From Alphaproteobacteria bacterium (GTDB lineage Bacteria; Pseudomonadota; Alphaproteobacteria; Rhizobiales; Devosiaceae), in the NCBI GenBank assembly GCA_018828145.1, contig JAHJWO010000017.1, positions 121,488 through 185,487 of the forward strand: a stretch of DNA of 64,000 nt, read 5' to 3'. The first letter of the stretch is position 1; the number at the start of each line of letters is the position of its first letter. The notes under the pieces were generated by a model. That model saw only the letters and a list, made by a program, of their open reading frames with translations, did no database searches and was not told the DNA's origin. Shown here in pieces: positions 1-7,835 of this stretch. Made by a program: the position numbers and the translations under genes.

Positions 1-1104
1 GAGGCCGACGTCTTCGCCATCCATCACGAAGGCGGCCAGTTCTGCGTGCAGGTCTTCTTCTTCCGCGCCTTCCAGAACTGGGGCAATTACCCCTATCGTC
101 CGCGCGCCGATGCCAGCCTCACCGATGCCGAAGTGCTCGAGGCCTTCATCGGCCAGTTCTACGAAAATCGCACCCCGGCCCGCCTCGTGCTGATCAGCCA
201 CGAGCTGGCCGAGCACACCCTGATGGAAGAGGCCCTCTCCACCCGCGCCGGCCGCCGCGTCTATATCGAGCAGCCCCGGCGTGGCGAGAAACGCGACCTG
301 GTCAATCACGCCCTCAACAATGCCCGCGAGGCCCTGGGCCGCCAGCTTGCCGAGGGCGCCACCAACCGCACCCTGCTTGAAGGCGTCGCCGAGACCTTCG
401 GCCTAGATTCCGTGCCACGCCGCATCGAGACCTATGACAATTCCCACATCTCGGGCACCAACATGGTCGGCGCGATGGTCGTGGCCGGCGAGGAAGGCTT
501 CGCCAAGAAGTTCTACCGCACCTTCAACATCAAGTCCGACATCGCCGCCGGCGACGATTTCGGCATGATGCGCGAAGTGCTGACCCGCCGCTTCACCCGC
601 CTCGCCAGTGAAAGCGATGATGACGCCGAGGATGAAGCCACCGGCATGCCCGACTGGCCCGACGTGGTTTTCATTGACGGCGGCGCCGGCCAGCTCAATG
701 CGGTCCGCGAAGTCATCGCCGAGCTCAACCTGCCCAAGGAAGTGACCTTCATCGGCATCGCCAAGGGCGAGGAGCGCGACGCCGGCCGCGAAAAATTCCA
801 CATGGAGGGCCGGGAACCCTTCATGCTGCCCCATCGCGATCCTGTCCTCTATTACGTCCAGCGCCTGCGCGACGAGGCCCACCGCTTCGCCATCGGCACC
901 CACCGTGCCAAGCGCAAGAAGGACCAGATCAAGAACCCGCTCGACGAGATCGAGGGCATAGGCCCCACCCGCAAGCGCGCCCTGCTCAACCACTTCGGCT
1001 CCGCCAAGGCCGTCGGCCGCGCCTCACTCGCCGACCTCGAGGCCGTCCCCACCATCTCCAAAGCCATGGCCCAGCTGGTCTACGACCACTTCAACCGGGC
1101 CTGA
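1..1104 (+). CDS. uvrC: UvrABC excinuclease subunit C, C-terminal part (5' end outside window)
   Basis: The open frame runs in from base 1 (first codons Glu-Ala-Asp-Val), so the N-terminal GIY-YIG nuclease and UVR regions lie outside the window. What is present is the C-terminal RNase H-like endonuclease domain (YDNSH at the first catalytic Asp, then [10 protein letters not shown] with the second Asp) and the terminal double helix-hairpin-helix ([18 protein letters not shown]). UvrC makes both incisions in nucleotide excision repair together with UvrB. In alphaproteobacteria uvrC often sits just ahead of pgsA and moaDE; here aroG and a YCII-like gene come between them. Identity is secure; only the start is missing. 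Confidence 0.97.
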   Translation, partial: EADVFAIHHEGGQFCVQVFFFRAFQNWGNYPYRPRADASLTDAEVLEAFIGQFYENRTPARLVLISHELAEHTLMEEALSTRAGRRVYIEQPRRGEKRDLVNHALNNAREALGRQLAEGATNRTLLEGVAETFGLDSVPRRIETYDNSHISGTNMVGAMVVAGEEGFAKKFYRTFNIKSDIAAGDDFGMMREVLTRRFTRLASESDDDAEDEATGMPDWPDVVFIDGGAGQLNAVREVIAELNLPKEVTFIGIAKGEERDAGREKFHMEGREPFMLPHRDPVLYYVQRLRDEAHRFAIGTHRAKRKKDQIKNPLDEIEGIGPTRKRALLNHFGSAKAVGRASLADLEAVPTISKAMAQLVYDHFNRA

Positions 1105-1109
1105 GCCCC

Positions 1110-1180
1110 CACGCTCGGGGCCCAACCTCCCCCGCCTGCGGGGGAGGGGGACCGCCAACAGGCGGTGGAGGGGGGAGCCG
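1110..1180. repeat. GC-rich palindromic intergenic repeat
   Basis: Directly after the uvrC stop there is a perfect hairpin CTCCCCCGC-ct-GCGGGGGAG (1127-1146) followed by a second one, CCGCC-aaca-GGCGG (1152-1165). It is of the same kind as the elements at 3044, 7688, 14569 and 36598. Such repeats are common between genes in Hyphomicrobiales; here it may also act as the uvrC 3' end. Confidence 0.6.
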
Positions 1181-1309
1181 CTTGCCCAAGGGCCCCGATA
1201 ATCCGCCTGCGCGTGATAGATCGCTGGTACTTTTTCGCTGGGTGCTTGGCAGACTGTCGAAATTCACCCCGCCCATTCGTCGCCAGGTTGAACACACCGG
1301 AGCAGAGCC

Positions 1310-1663
1310 ATGAAGTTCATCACCTTCGTCACCACCACCAATCCAGCCGAAGCCGGCCCGCCCCCGCCGGCCCTGATGCAGGCCATCATCGCCCTCGGCA
1401 TGGAGGCCGGCGCCGGCCTAGTTGAATCTGGCGGCATGTCCGACACCGCCACCATCAAGGTGCGCAGCAGCCAGCTCATCACCGACGGTCCCTTCACCGA
1501 GGCCAAGGAACTGGTTGGCGGCTACGCCATCTACGACCTGCCCAGCCAGGCCGACATCGTCTCCTGGACCCAACGCTTCGCCGACCTCCACCGCCAGCAC
1601 TGGCCCCAATGGGAAGGCGAAATCACCATCCAGCAACTGCACGCCTTCAGCATGCCCGGCTGA
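1310..1663 (+). CDS. YCII-related (DGPF domain) protein
   Basis: A 117-residue protein with the DGPF-family signature DGPFTEAKELVGGYAIYD near residues 62-79, typical of the small YCII-like dimeric ferredoxin-fold proteins. Some relatives accompany ECF sigma factors of the SigJ type, but no sigma factor gene is visible here. The start ATG at 1310 is preceded by a GGAGCAGAGCC stretch that contains a usable ribosome binding site. The biochemical role of the family is poorly defined, so only the family is claimed. It stands alone between a palindromic repeat and the aroG leader. Confidence 0.8.
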   Translation: MKFITFVTTTNPAEAGPPPPALMQAIIALGMEAGAGLVESGGMSDTATIKVRSSQLITDGPFTEAKELVGGYAIYDLPSQADIVSWTQRFADLHRQHWPQWEGEITIQQLHAFSMPG

Positions 1664-1764
1664 ACTGTCCCTCCATGACTCGATCGCCCCCCAGGCGGCG
1701 CTTCCGCGCGCCCCTACCAAAGTCAGAGTCGACAACCTCAGAATCCCGCGCTACACATCTCGCC

Positions 1765-1842
1765 ATGATCCGTTCCGTCGCCACCGTTTCGTTTTGGTTT
1801 AGCTATCCGCTCCCGGCGGAGGCTACCGTGCGCTTGATCTGA
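1765..1842 (+). CDS. Putative aromatic-rich leader peptide of the aroG attenuator
   Basis: A 25-codon ORF begins at ATG 1765 and stops at TGA 1840-1842. Its middle reads Phe-Trp-Phe-Ser-Tyr (codons about 1789-1803), a run of all three aromatic amino acids, which are the end products downstream of DAHP synthase. It lies about 100 bp ahead of aroG and is followed by an intrinsic terminator hairpin with a competing pairing, the arrangement of a ribosome-mediated attenuator. No strong ribosome binding site is visible. The peptide itself probably has no function beyond sensing charged tRNA. This is a prediction from sequence layout. Confidence 0.55.
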   Translation: MIRSVATVSFWFSYPLPAEATVRLI

Positions 1843-1900
1843 TCTTCCAAAGATACGACCAAACCCGAAGCCAGCCGCCCCCACCCGAGGCGGCTTTTTT
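1815..1900 (+). promoter_or_regulatory. Transcription attenuator upstream of aroG (antiterminator/terminator pair)
   Basis: The terminator is AGCCGCC (1873-1879) pairing with GGCGGCT (1889-1895), followed by a six-T run to 1900. An alternative partner for its left arm lies just after the aromatic codons: GGCGGAGGCT (1815-1824) is complementary to AGCC-AG-CCGCC (1869-1879). A ribosome stalled on Phe/Trp/Tyr codons would leave the 1815-1824 arm free to pair and so prevent the terminator. The result would be aroG repression when aromatic amino acids are plentiful. The hairpins are seen; the mechanism is inferred. Confidence 0.6.
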
Positions 1901-1947
1901 GTTGGCCGCCTCCCCAGAATTCGACAAGTTCCCGAGGAGACCATCAA

Positions 1948-3021
1948 GTGCTCAAATCCACCGACGACCTTCGCATCACCGCCATCAAGCCGCTGACCAC
2001 CCCGATCGAGGTGATGCGCCAGCATCCGCGCACCGACGCCGCCACCCGCACCGTGCTCAGCGCCCGCCACGCCTTCCATAATATCCTTGCCGGCAATGAC
2101 GACCGCCTCGCCGTCGTCGTCGGCCCCTGCTCCATTCACGATCCCGCCGCGGCGCTGGACTACGCGAAACGCCTCGTGGCGCTGCGCGAGACCCTGGGCG
2201 ACCGGCTTGAGATCATCATGCGCGTCTATTTCGAAAAGCCGCGCACCACGGTCGGCTGGAAGGGCCTGATCAACGATCCTAACCTCGACGGCAGCTTCGA
2301 CATCGATACCGGTCTCCACACCGCCCGCGCCCTGCTGCTCGACATCGCCAATCTCGGCCTGCCCGCCGCCTGCGAATTCCTCGACATGACCACGCCGCAA
2401 TACATTGCCGATCTCGTCAGCTGGGCCGCCATCGGCGCCCGCACCACCGAAAGCCAGATCCATCGCGAGCTGGCTTCCGGCCTCTCCTGCCCGGTCGGCT
2501 TCAAGAACGGCACCGACGGCAATGTGAAGATCGCGCTCGATGCGGTGAGTTCGGCCAGCCAGCCGCACCATTTCCTGGCCGTGACCAAGGACGGCCGCTC
2601 GGCCATCGCCGCCACCACCGGCAATGAGGATTGTCACATCATCCTGCGCGGCGGCAAGACCACCAACTACGACGCCGCCAGCATCGATGCCGCCGCAGCC
2701 GCGGCCGAGAAGTCCGGCCTGCCGCCCGTCATCATGATCGACGCCAGCCACGCCAATTCGTCCAAGAACCCGGAAAACCAGCCTCTGGTCCTCGCCGATA
2801 TCGGCGCCCAGATGGCCGCGGGCGACCGCCGCATCATCGGCGTCATGGTCGAATCCAACCTGGTCGCCGGCCGCCAGGACCTCGTCGAGGGCCGGAGCCT
2901 CGTCTACGGCCAGTCCATCACCGACGGCTGCATCGACTGGGACACGACGGTGACTGCGCTTGAGGCTTTGGCCGAAGCCGTCACCGAACGCCGCGCGGCA
3001 ACCAACCAGGCCGTGGCGTGA
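1948..3021 (+). CDS. aroG: 3-deoxy-7-phosphoheptulonate (DAHP) synthase, class I AroFGH type
   Basis: This enzyme condenses phosphoenolpyruvate and erythrose-4-phosphate in the first step of the shikimate pathway. The 357-residue length and motifs (VVGPCSIHD, RVYFEKPRTTVGWKGLINDP, HRELASGLSCPVGFKNGTDG, IMIDASHANSSKN) match the short, feedback-regulated class I enzymes of the E. coli AroG/F/H kind. The start is GTG 1948, with GAGGAGA 8 nt upstream. It is preceded by a likely aromatic-responsive attenuator. Which aromatic amino acid inhibits the enzyme cannot be told from the sequence alone, so the AroG label is by family. Confidence 0.93.
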   Translation: MLKSTDDLRITAIKPLTTPIEVMRQHPRTDAATRTVLSARHAFHNILAGNDDRLAVVVGPCSIHDPAAALDYAKRLVALRETLGDRLEIIMRVYFEKPRTTVGWKGLINDPNLDGSFDIDTGLHTARALLLDIANLGLPAACEFLDMTTPQYIADLVSWAAIGARTTESQIHRELASGLSCPVGFKNGTDGNVKIALDAVSSASQPHHFLAVTKDGRSAIAATTGNEDCHIILRGGKTTNYDAASIDAAAAAAEKSGLPPVIMIDASHANSSKNPENQPLVLADIGAQMAAGDRRIIGVMVESNLVAGRQDLVEGRSLVYGQSITDGCIDWDTTVTALEALAEAVTERRAATNQAVA

Positions 3022-3043
3022 TTGCACTCCTACCACCAGCTCC

Positions 3044-3180
3044 CCTTCTCCCCTCGTGGGAGAAGGTGGCGCGCAGCGCCGGATGAGGGGGCTTTGATCG
3101 CAGCAAGGGCCCCTTCACCGCCCTTCGGGCACCCTCTCCCCCAAGAAGAGGTGGGTTGACCCCCCACCCCCATTCCTGTT
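3044..3180. repeat. Palindromic intergenic repeat (Hyphomicrobiales type)
   Basis: It contains the perfect palindrome CCTTCTCCC-ctcgt-GGGAGAAGG (3044-3066), then a GGCGCGCAGCGCC segment and a second CCCTTC/CCCTCTCCCCC block reaching the pgsA start. It is the same class as the other GC-rich repeats in this window. It fills almost the whole aroG-pgsA gap, so the pgsA ribosome binding site must lie in or right after it. Confidence 0.65.
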
Positions 3181-3190
3181 CTCTCCCCCC

Positions 3191-3757
3191 ATGGCCAGAA
3201 ACCCGCTTCTCCTCGTTCCAAACCTGATCACCATTGCCCGCATCCTGGCGATCATTCCCATCGTCTGGCTGGTCATGCAGGGCGATATTGTCCTGCGCCT
3301 GGTCGCCTTGATCATCTATGTCATCGCCGCCGCCAGCGACTGGCTCGATGGCTATCTGGCCCGCGCCTGGAACCAGTATTCCCCGCTCGGGCGCATGCTG
3401 GACCCCATAGCCGACAAGCTGCTGGTCGGCATTCTCATCGCCGCCCTCGCCTGGGACGGCAGCTTTTCGGGCTGGGACATGATCCCCGCCTGCGCCATCC
3501 TGTTCCGCGAATTCTTCATCCCCGGCCTGCGCGAGTTCCTCGGCAATACCCAGGTCGTGCTGCCGGTCAGCTGGCTGGCCAAGTGGAAGACCACCCTGCA
3601 ACTGGTGGCTCTCGCCATCGTGCTGTTCGAGCGCATCGTCCCGGGCTTCGGCCTCGCCAGCGACATCGTGCTCTGGGTCGCCGGCGCACTCACTCTGTGG
3701 ACGGGCTGGCAATATCTCCGCGCCAGCTGGCCGCATCTGGTCGACGAAGCGAAATGA
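3191..3757 (+). CDS. pgsA: CDP-diacylglycerol-glycerol-3-phosphate 3-phosphatidyltransferase
   Basis: An integral membrane enzyme that makes phosphatidylglycerol phosphate from CDP-diacylglycerol and glycerol 3-phosphate. The CDP-alcohol phosphotransferase signature D-G-x2-A-R-x8-G-x3-D-x3-D is complete around residues 52-75 (DGYLAR ... G ... LDPIADK). About five hydrophobic segments and 188 residues are normal for the family. The last codons overlap the moaD start in an ATGA, so pgsA-moaD-moaE is translated as a coupled unit. Confidence 0.95.
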   Translation: MARNPLLLVPNLITIARILAIIPIVWLVMQGDIVLRLVALIIYVIAAASDWLDGYLARAWNQYSPLGRMLDPIADKLLVGILIAALAWDGSFSGWDMIPACAILFREFFIPGLREFLGNTQVVLPVSWLAKWKTTLQLVALAIVLFERIVPGFGLASDIVLWVAGALTLWTGWQYLRASWPHLVDEAK

Positions 3758-4005
3758 AGATCCTCTATTTCGCCTGGCTGCGCGAACGCCTCAATCGCGG
3801 CGAGGAAGAGGTGTCACCCCCCGCCGAGGTCGCCACCGTGGGCAACCTGATCGACTGGCTCGCCGCCCGCGACGAGGCCTTCGCCCTTGCCGTCGGAAAG
3901 CGCGCCCTGATCAAGGCGGCGGTCGACGCCAGACTGGTGAACCATGATGCCCCCATCACCGGAGCCAGCGTCGTGGCGCTTTTCCCGCCCATGACCGGCG
4001 GCTGA
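3754..4005 (+). CDS. moaD: Molybdopterin synthase small (sulfur carrier) subunit MoaD
   Basis: An 83-residue ubiquitin-like protein ending in the diagnostic Gly-Gly (FPPMTGG), whose C-terminus is thiocarboxylated and donates sulfur during molybdopterin synthesis. The start ATG 3754 overlaps the pgsA stop (ATGA), and the family length supports this start over longer ones in the same frame. moaE, the catalytic partner, begins 1 nt after the moaD stop. Together they convert cyclic pyranopterin monophosphate into molybdopterin in the cytoplasm. Confidence 0.95.
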   Translation: MKILYFAWLRERLNRGEEEVSPPAEVATVGNLIDWLAARDEAFALAVGKRALIKAAVDARLVNHDAPITGASVVALFPPMTGG

Positions 4006-4006
4006 C

Positions 4007-4453
4007 ATGACTGTCCGCGTAGAGACTGCCCGCTTCGATCCCGGCGCCGAAACCAACGCCTTCCTGGCCGCCGGCAAGGGCGCGGGCGCCGCAGTCACCT
4101 TCACCGGCGTGGTACGCTCGCTGCCCGATGATCCGATCACCGCGCTAACCCTCGAATGCTATCCCGAGCTGGCCATCAACCAGCTCACTGCCATCGTGGA
4201 ACAGGCCACCGCCCGCTTCGGTCTCCTCGCCGCCACGGTGATCCACCGCTATGGCACCCTGTTGCCGGGCGAACCCATCGTCCAGGTCATGACCCTCTCG
4301 CCTCACCGCGAAGCCGCCTTCCGGGGCGCCGAGTTCCTCATGGACTACCTCAAGACCGACGCCCCCTTCTGGAAACAGGAAACCGGCCCTGGGGGAACGC
4401 ATTGGGTCGAAGCCAAGGCTGAGGACGATGTGGCAAAGGCGCGTTGGGAATAA
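4007..4453 (+). CDS. moaE: Molybdopterin synthase catalytic subunit MoaE
   Basis: A 148-residue MoaE protein with family motifs AAVTFTGVVRS near the N-terminus, LTLECYPELA in the middle, and the C-terminal LKTDAPFWKQE that holds the catalytic lysines. It forms a heterotetramer with MoaD. It is the last gene of the pgsA-moaD-moaE run and ends just before a bidirectional terminator shared with the convergent aminotransferase gene. Confidence 0.95.
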   Translation: MTVRVETARFDPGAETNAFLAAGKGAGAAVTFTGVVRSLPDDPITALTLECYPELAINQLTAIVEQATARFGLLAATVIHRYGTLLPGEPIVQVMTLSPHREAAFRGAEFLMDYLKTDAPFWKQETGPGGTHWVEAKAEDDVAKARWE

Positions 4454-4454
4454 A

Positions 4455-4487
4455 CAAAAAAGCCGGGCACTTGGCCCGGCTTCTTCA
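4455..4487. terminator. Bidirectional intrinsic terminator between moaE and ilvE
   Basis: The hairpin GCCGGGC-acttg-GCCCGGC (4462-4480) is flanked by AAACAAAAAA on the left and TTCTT on the right. For minus-strand transcripts it is a strong terminator (stem followed by TTTTTTGTTT); for plus-strand transcripts it is weaker. It sits between two convergent genes. Confidence 0.85.
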
Positions 4488-4501
4488 GAACTTGATTCCG
4501 C

Positions 4502-5392
4502 CTATTCGGCCGCGACCCGCTTGGGCTGAACCTCTGCCGAATACGCGTCGATCAGCGTGCGGCATCCCTCACCCGGCGTAAACTTGTACTCCCCGATCTC
4601 GCTGACCGGCGTAACCTCGGCCGCAGTACCGGTCAGGAAGCATTCGTCGAATTGGCTCAGCTCTTCAGGCATGATGTGACGCTCGGTCACCGTATAGCCA
4701 TTGCGCTTGGCCAGCTCGATCAGCGTCTGCCGGGTAATGCCGTTGAGGAAGCAGTCGGGCGTCGGCGTCGTGATATCCTTGCCCTTGATGAAGAACACAT
4801 TGGCGCCGGTGGCTTCCGCCACATAGCCGCGATAGTCCAGCATCATGGAATCGGCATAGCCATTGGCCATCGCCGCGTCCTTGGAAAGGGTGCAGATCAT
4901 GTAGAGGCCGGCAGCCTTGGCCGAGGACGGGATGGTCTCGGGAGAAGGCCGCTTCCACTTGCTCCATTCGAGCCTTATGCCCTTGAGCTTTTCCTCGACC
5001 GAGAAATAGCTCGGCCACACCCAGGCCGCGATCGCCAGATGCACAGTATTGTTGCGGGCGGGAACGCTCAGCTCTTCCGAGCCGCGCCAGGCCACGGGAC
5101 GCACATAGGCGTCGACCAGGCCGTTCTTGGCTAGCACTTCGCGCTTGGCTTCCTCGATCTGCTCGACCGACCAGGGAATGGTGAAATCCAGCGTCTTGCC
5201 CGAGCGGATCAGCCGTTCGGTATGCTCGCGCGACTTGAAGATTTCCCCGCCATAGGCGCGCTCACCCTCGAACACCGAGCTGGCATAATGCAGCCCGTGC
5301 GTCAGCACGTGAATCTTTGCGTCTTTCCAGGGTTTGAACTCGCCATCAAACCAGATCCAGCCTTCACGCTGGTCCATGGGCACGCCTGCCAT
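4502..5392 (-). CDS. ilvE: Branched-chain amino acid aminotransferase
   Basis: A class IV PLP aminotransferase that interconverts branched-chain amino acids and their 2-keto acids. Motifs are GLHYASSVFEGERAY in the N-terminal domain, SSAKAAGLYM with the PLP-binding Lys, and YVAEATGANVFFIK plus GITRQT in the large domain. The start ATG 5392 was chosen because GGGAGAGG lies 5-6 nt upstream; upstream in-frame starts would add residues unlike the family. Length is 296 residues. A divergent MarR-type regulator starts 140 bp away and may share the promoter region. Substrate preference is by family only; a D-amino acid aminotransferase is a less likely alternative. Confidence 0.88.
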   Translation of the reverse strand: MAGVPMDQREGWIWFDGEFKPWKDAKIHVLTHGLHYASSVFEGERAYGGEIFKSREHTERLIRSGKTLDFTIPWSVEQIEEAKREVLAKNGLVDAYVRPVAWRGSEELSVPARNNTVHLAIAAWVWPSYFSVEEKLKGIRLEWSKWKRPSPETIPSSAKAAGLYMICTLSKDAAMANGYADSMMLDYRGYVAEATGANVFFIKGKDITTPTPDCFLNGITRQTLIELAKRNGYTVTERHIMPEELSQFDECFLTGTAAEVTPVSEIGEYKFTPGEGCRTLIDAYSAEVQPKRVAAE

Positions 5393-5532
5393 GATCCTCT
5401 CCCGCAATCTCATTTGTTGAGGTGCCGTTTGCACCGTCGCCTGTTTGGCGCCAATCATGCCCCAGGCCCAAGGCCTTGGCAAACCACAAAGGCTGGGGGA
5501 TAAGACATCAGCGGCGTCCTGATGGGAAGACA

Positions 5533-6051
5533 ATGGCAGCACACCAAAAAAATGTCAACATAGCTGACATAAATTCCGCCCCGCCCGGCGGAGAGGCCCT
5601 GCCCCTCGACATTATGGGCCTGTTCTTCTTCGCCTATCGGGACTTTACCGGCGACGCCGACGCCCTGCTCGAGCGCCAGGGTTTTGGCCGGGCCCATCAC
5701 CGGGTGCTCTATTTCGTCAATCTGCGCCCCGGCATGCCGGTCGCCGACCTGCTCGATATCCTCAAGATCACCAAGCAGAGCCTGGCGCGCGTACTGCGGC
5801 AGTTGATCGACAACGGCTATATCGAGCAGAAGACCGGTCACGCCGACCGTCGCCAGCGCCTGTTGCACGCCACCGACAAGGGCAAGCAGTTCTTTGGCAC
5901 GCTCTCGACCAGCCAGGCCAGCCGCATCAATGCAGCCATCGCCAGCCTGCCGCCCGACTCCCGCCGTGTGGTGACGCGCTTTCTCGTCGGCATGGTCGAT
6001 CCCGCCGACCGCATCGTGCTCGACCGGCTCAACCTCACCAAGGGCCTCTAG
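5533..6051 (+). CDS. MarR family transcriptional regulator (PetP-like)
   Basis: A 172-residue winged-helix regulator. The core DILKITKQSLARVLRQLIDN is the recognition helix region and HADRRQRLLHATDKG is the MarR wing. The N-terminal FFFAYRDFTGDAD segment resembles PetP of Rhodobacter-type bacteria. The start ATG 5533 has GGGAAGA 2-3 nt upstream. It diverges from ilvE, an arrangement that suggests, but does not prove, regulation of that gene. The ligand is unknown. Confidence 0.88.
   Translation: MAAHQKNVNIADINSAPPGGEALPLDIMGLFFFAYRDFTGDADALLERQGFGRAHHRVLYFVNLRPGMPVADLLDILKITKQSLARVLRQLIDNGYIEQKTGHADRRQRLLHATDKGKQFFGTLSTSQASRINAAIASLPPDSRRVVTRFLVGMVDPADRIVLDRLNLTKGL
5552..5570. promoter_or_regulatory. 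Possible operator: 19-bp inverted repeat at the start of the MarR gene
   Basis: ATGTCA-acatagc-TGACAT is an inverted repeat with 6-bp arms, located 20 bp inside the MarR coding region. MarR proteins bind such palindromes and often repress themselves. It could be chance; there is no second copy in the ilvE-marR gap. Confidence 0.3.
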
Positions 6052-6054
6052 GAG

Positions 6055-6876
6055 CTAATTGCTCATCGTCGAGCGGTGCGCCCAGCCGGTCATGCGCTTC
6101 TCCAGCCACGCCATCAGCGCATACATGACGATGCCCTCCAGCGCGAGCATCAGCAGCCCGGCGAACACCAGCGGCACATTGAAGTTCGATTGCGCCGAGG
6201 CCATCATATTGCCAAGCCCGTTGTTGGAGGCCACCGTCTCGCTGACCACCGAGCCGACAAAGGCCAGCGTAATGGCCACCTTGAGCGAGCCGAAGAAATA
6301 CGGCATCGAGCGGGGAATGCCCACCTTGAGCATGATGTCGAGCTTCTTCGCCCCCAGCGCCCGCAGCACGTCCTCGGTCTCCGGCTCGATCGTCGCGAGG
6401 CCCGTCGCGACATTGACCACGATGGGAAAGAACGAGATCAGGAAGGCCGTCAGCACCGCCGGCACGGTGCCGATGCCGAACCAGATCACCAGGATCGGCA
6501 CCAGCGCCACCTTGGGAATGGCGTTGAACCCGATCATGATCGGGTAGAGCCCGGCATAGATGGTCTTGGACCAGCCGATGAACAGCCCGATCCCCAAGCC
6601 CGCCACCACGGCGATCAGAAAGCCCAGTACGGTGGTGTAGAGCGTCTGCAGCGAGTTCTTCCAGATCGGCGACCAGTACTGCACGATCGCTTCGAAGATG
6701 CGGCTCGGCGTCGGCAATATCGTATGCGGCAGCCCCGAGATCCGCACCCCGATCTCCCAGGCGACAAACAGCCCGACCGTGTAGAGAAACGGCGCCAGGC
6801 GGATCCAGTTGATCTTGTATGCGTCGCGCGGCGGCGGCAGCGTCGAGGTGGCGAGGACAGTTTCAGGACTGGTCAT
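6055..6876 (-). CDS. ABC transporter permease (SsuC/TauC/ThiX type)
   Basis: A 273-residue BPD_transp_1 permease with about six membrane helices and the cytoplasmic EAA loop (TVPAVLTAFLISFFPIVVN ... EDVLRALGAKKLDIMLKVG), where it contacts the ATPase. It moves a small organic anion or thiamine precursor together with the ATPase and binding protein encoded just upstream. Its ATG overlaps the stop of the ATPase gene (6873-6876). The exact substrate is not readable from sequence. Confidence 0.9.
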   Translation of the reverse strand: MTSPETVLATSTLPPPRDAYKINWIRLAPFLYTVGLFVAWEIGVRISGLPHTILPTPSRIFEAIVQYWSPIWKNSLQTLYTTVLGFLIAVVAGLGIGLFIGWSKTIYAGLYPIMIGFNAIPKVALVPILVIWFGIGTVPAVLTAFLISFFPIVVNVATGLATIEPETEDVLRALGAKKLDIMLKVGIPRSMPYFFGSLKVAITLAFVGSVVSETVASNNGLGNMMASAQSNFNVPLVFAGLLMLALEGIVMYALMAWLEKRMTGWAHRSTMSN

Positions 6877-7658
6877 GCTGCGGCCCTCGCCGTGGCAATC
6901 TCGCTATGCAGCGCCTGCACCATGTCATTGAACGCCGGCTGGTAGAGAATATCGAGCTGCCGCGGCCGCTCGAATGGCACGACATGCTCGGAAACCACGC
7001 GGCCGGGCCGCGCGCTCATCACCACCACCTTGTCGGCCAGGAACACACTCTCGCGCAGGTCATGCGTCACCAGCACGATGGTGACGTCCTGGCTGGCATG
7101 CAGGTCGCGGATGACGCACCAGAGCTCCTCGCGGGTAAAAGCGTCGAGCGCCCCGAATGGCTCGTCCAGCATCAGCAGTTCCGGCTCATGGATCAGCGCC
7201 CGGCAGAGATTGGCCCGCTGCTGCATGCCGCCCGAGAGCTGCCAGGGAAACTTGTCGCCAAACCCCTTGAGCCCCACCGTCTCCAGCAGCGCCTCGGCCT
7301 TCTCGACATATTCGCGCTTGTGCTTGCGCAGCCGGTGGCGGTGCCGCTCGACGATTTCCAGCGGCAACAGGATATTCTCCAGCGTCGTCCGCCACGGCAG
7401 CATGGTCGGGTTCTGGAACGCCATGCCGACGATGGAAACCGGCTTGGTCACCTCCTGCCCCGCCACGATCACCGTACCGCTTTGCGGAATATGCAGCCCG
7501 GTTGTCAGCTTCATCAGCGTGGACTTGCCACATCCGGATGGCCCCACCACGGCGACGAATTCGCCGCGGTCGATATGCAGGTCGAGCCCGCTGACCGCCA
7601 GCGTGCCATTGGGCCCGCCATAGCGCATGTCGACATTGTCGATGGAAACGAGGGGCAT
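6873..7658 (-). CDS. ABC transporter ATP-binding protein (SsuB/TauB/ThiZ type)
   Basis: A 261-residue ATPase with Walker A GPSGCGKSTLMK, the signature LSGGMQQRANLCRAL, Walker B LLMLDEPFGALD and the H-loop VLVTHD. The start ATG 7658 has AGGGATGA right upstream; longer starts in this frame would run through a palindromic repeat and are rejected. The FGALD Walker B extension is typical of nitrate/sulfonate/taurine importers. A repeat element separates it from the binding-protein gene in the same transcript. Confidence 0.92.
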   Translation of the reverse strand: MPLVSIDNVDMRYGGPNGTLAVSGLDLHIDRGEFVAVVGPSGCGKSTLMKLTTGLHIPQSGTVIVAGQEVTKPVSIVGMAFQNPTMLPWRTTLENILLPLEIVERHRHRLRKHKREYVEKAEALLETVGLKGFGDKFPWQLSGGMQQRANLCRALIHEPELLMLDEPFGALDAFTREELWCVIRDLHASQDVTIVLVTHDLRESVFLADKVVVMSARPGRVVSEHVVPFERPRQLDILYQPAFNDMVQALHSEIATARAAA

Positions 7659-7687
7659 CGGATCATCCCTTGTGCAGTGCGTGGGGC

Positions 7688-7820
7688 CACCCCCACCCTC
7701 GGTCCCTCCCCACAAGGGGGAGGGAGGCGCGCAACCAGTGCCTTGGTTCAGCTCGATATGTAACCATCCACCGACCAGGCTTCCCTCCCCCTTGTGGGGA
7801 GGGAATGAGGGTGGGGGTGC
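7688..7820. repeat. Paired palindromic repeats between binding-protein and ATPase genes
   Basis: Two 21-bp near-palindromes, one the reverse complement of the other (7704-7724 and 7783-7803; core CCTCCCC-acaa-GGGGGAGG), are flanked by longer complementary arms (CCACCCCCACCCTC at 7688 and GAGGGTGGGGGTG at 7808). The whole unit can fold into one long stem. It lies inside an ABC operon immediately 3' of the binding-protein gene, where a stem can protect the upstream message and so favour binding-protein expression. Confidence 0.75.
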
Positions 7821-7835
7821 TACGGGCACGAAAGC

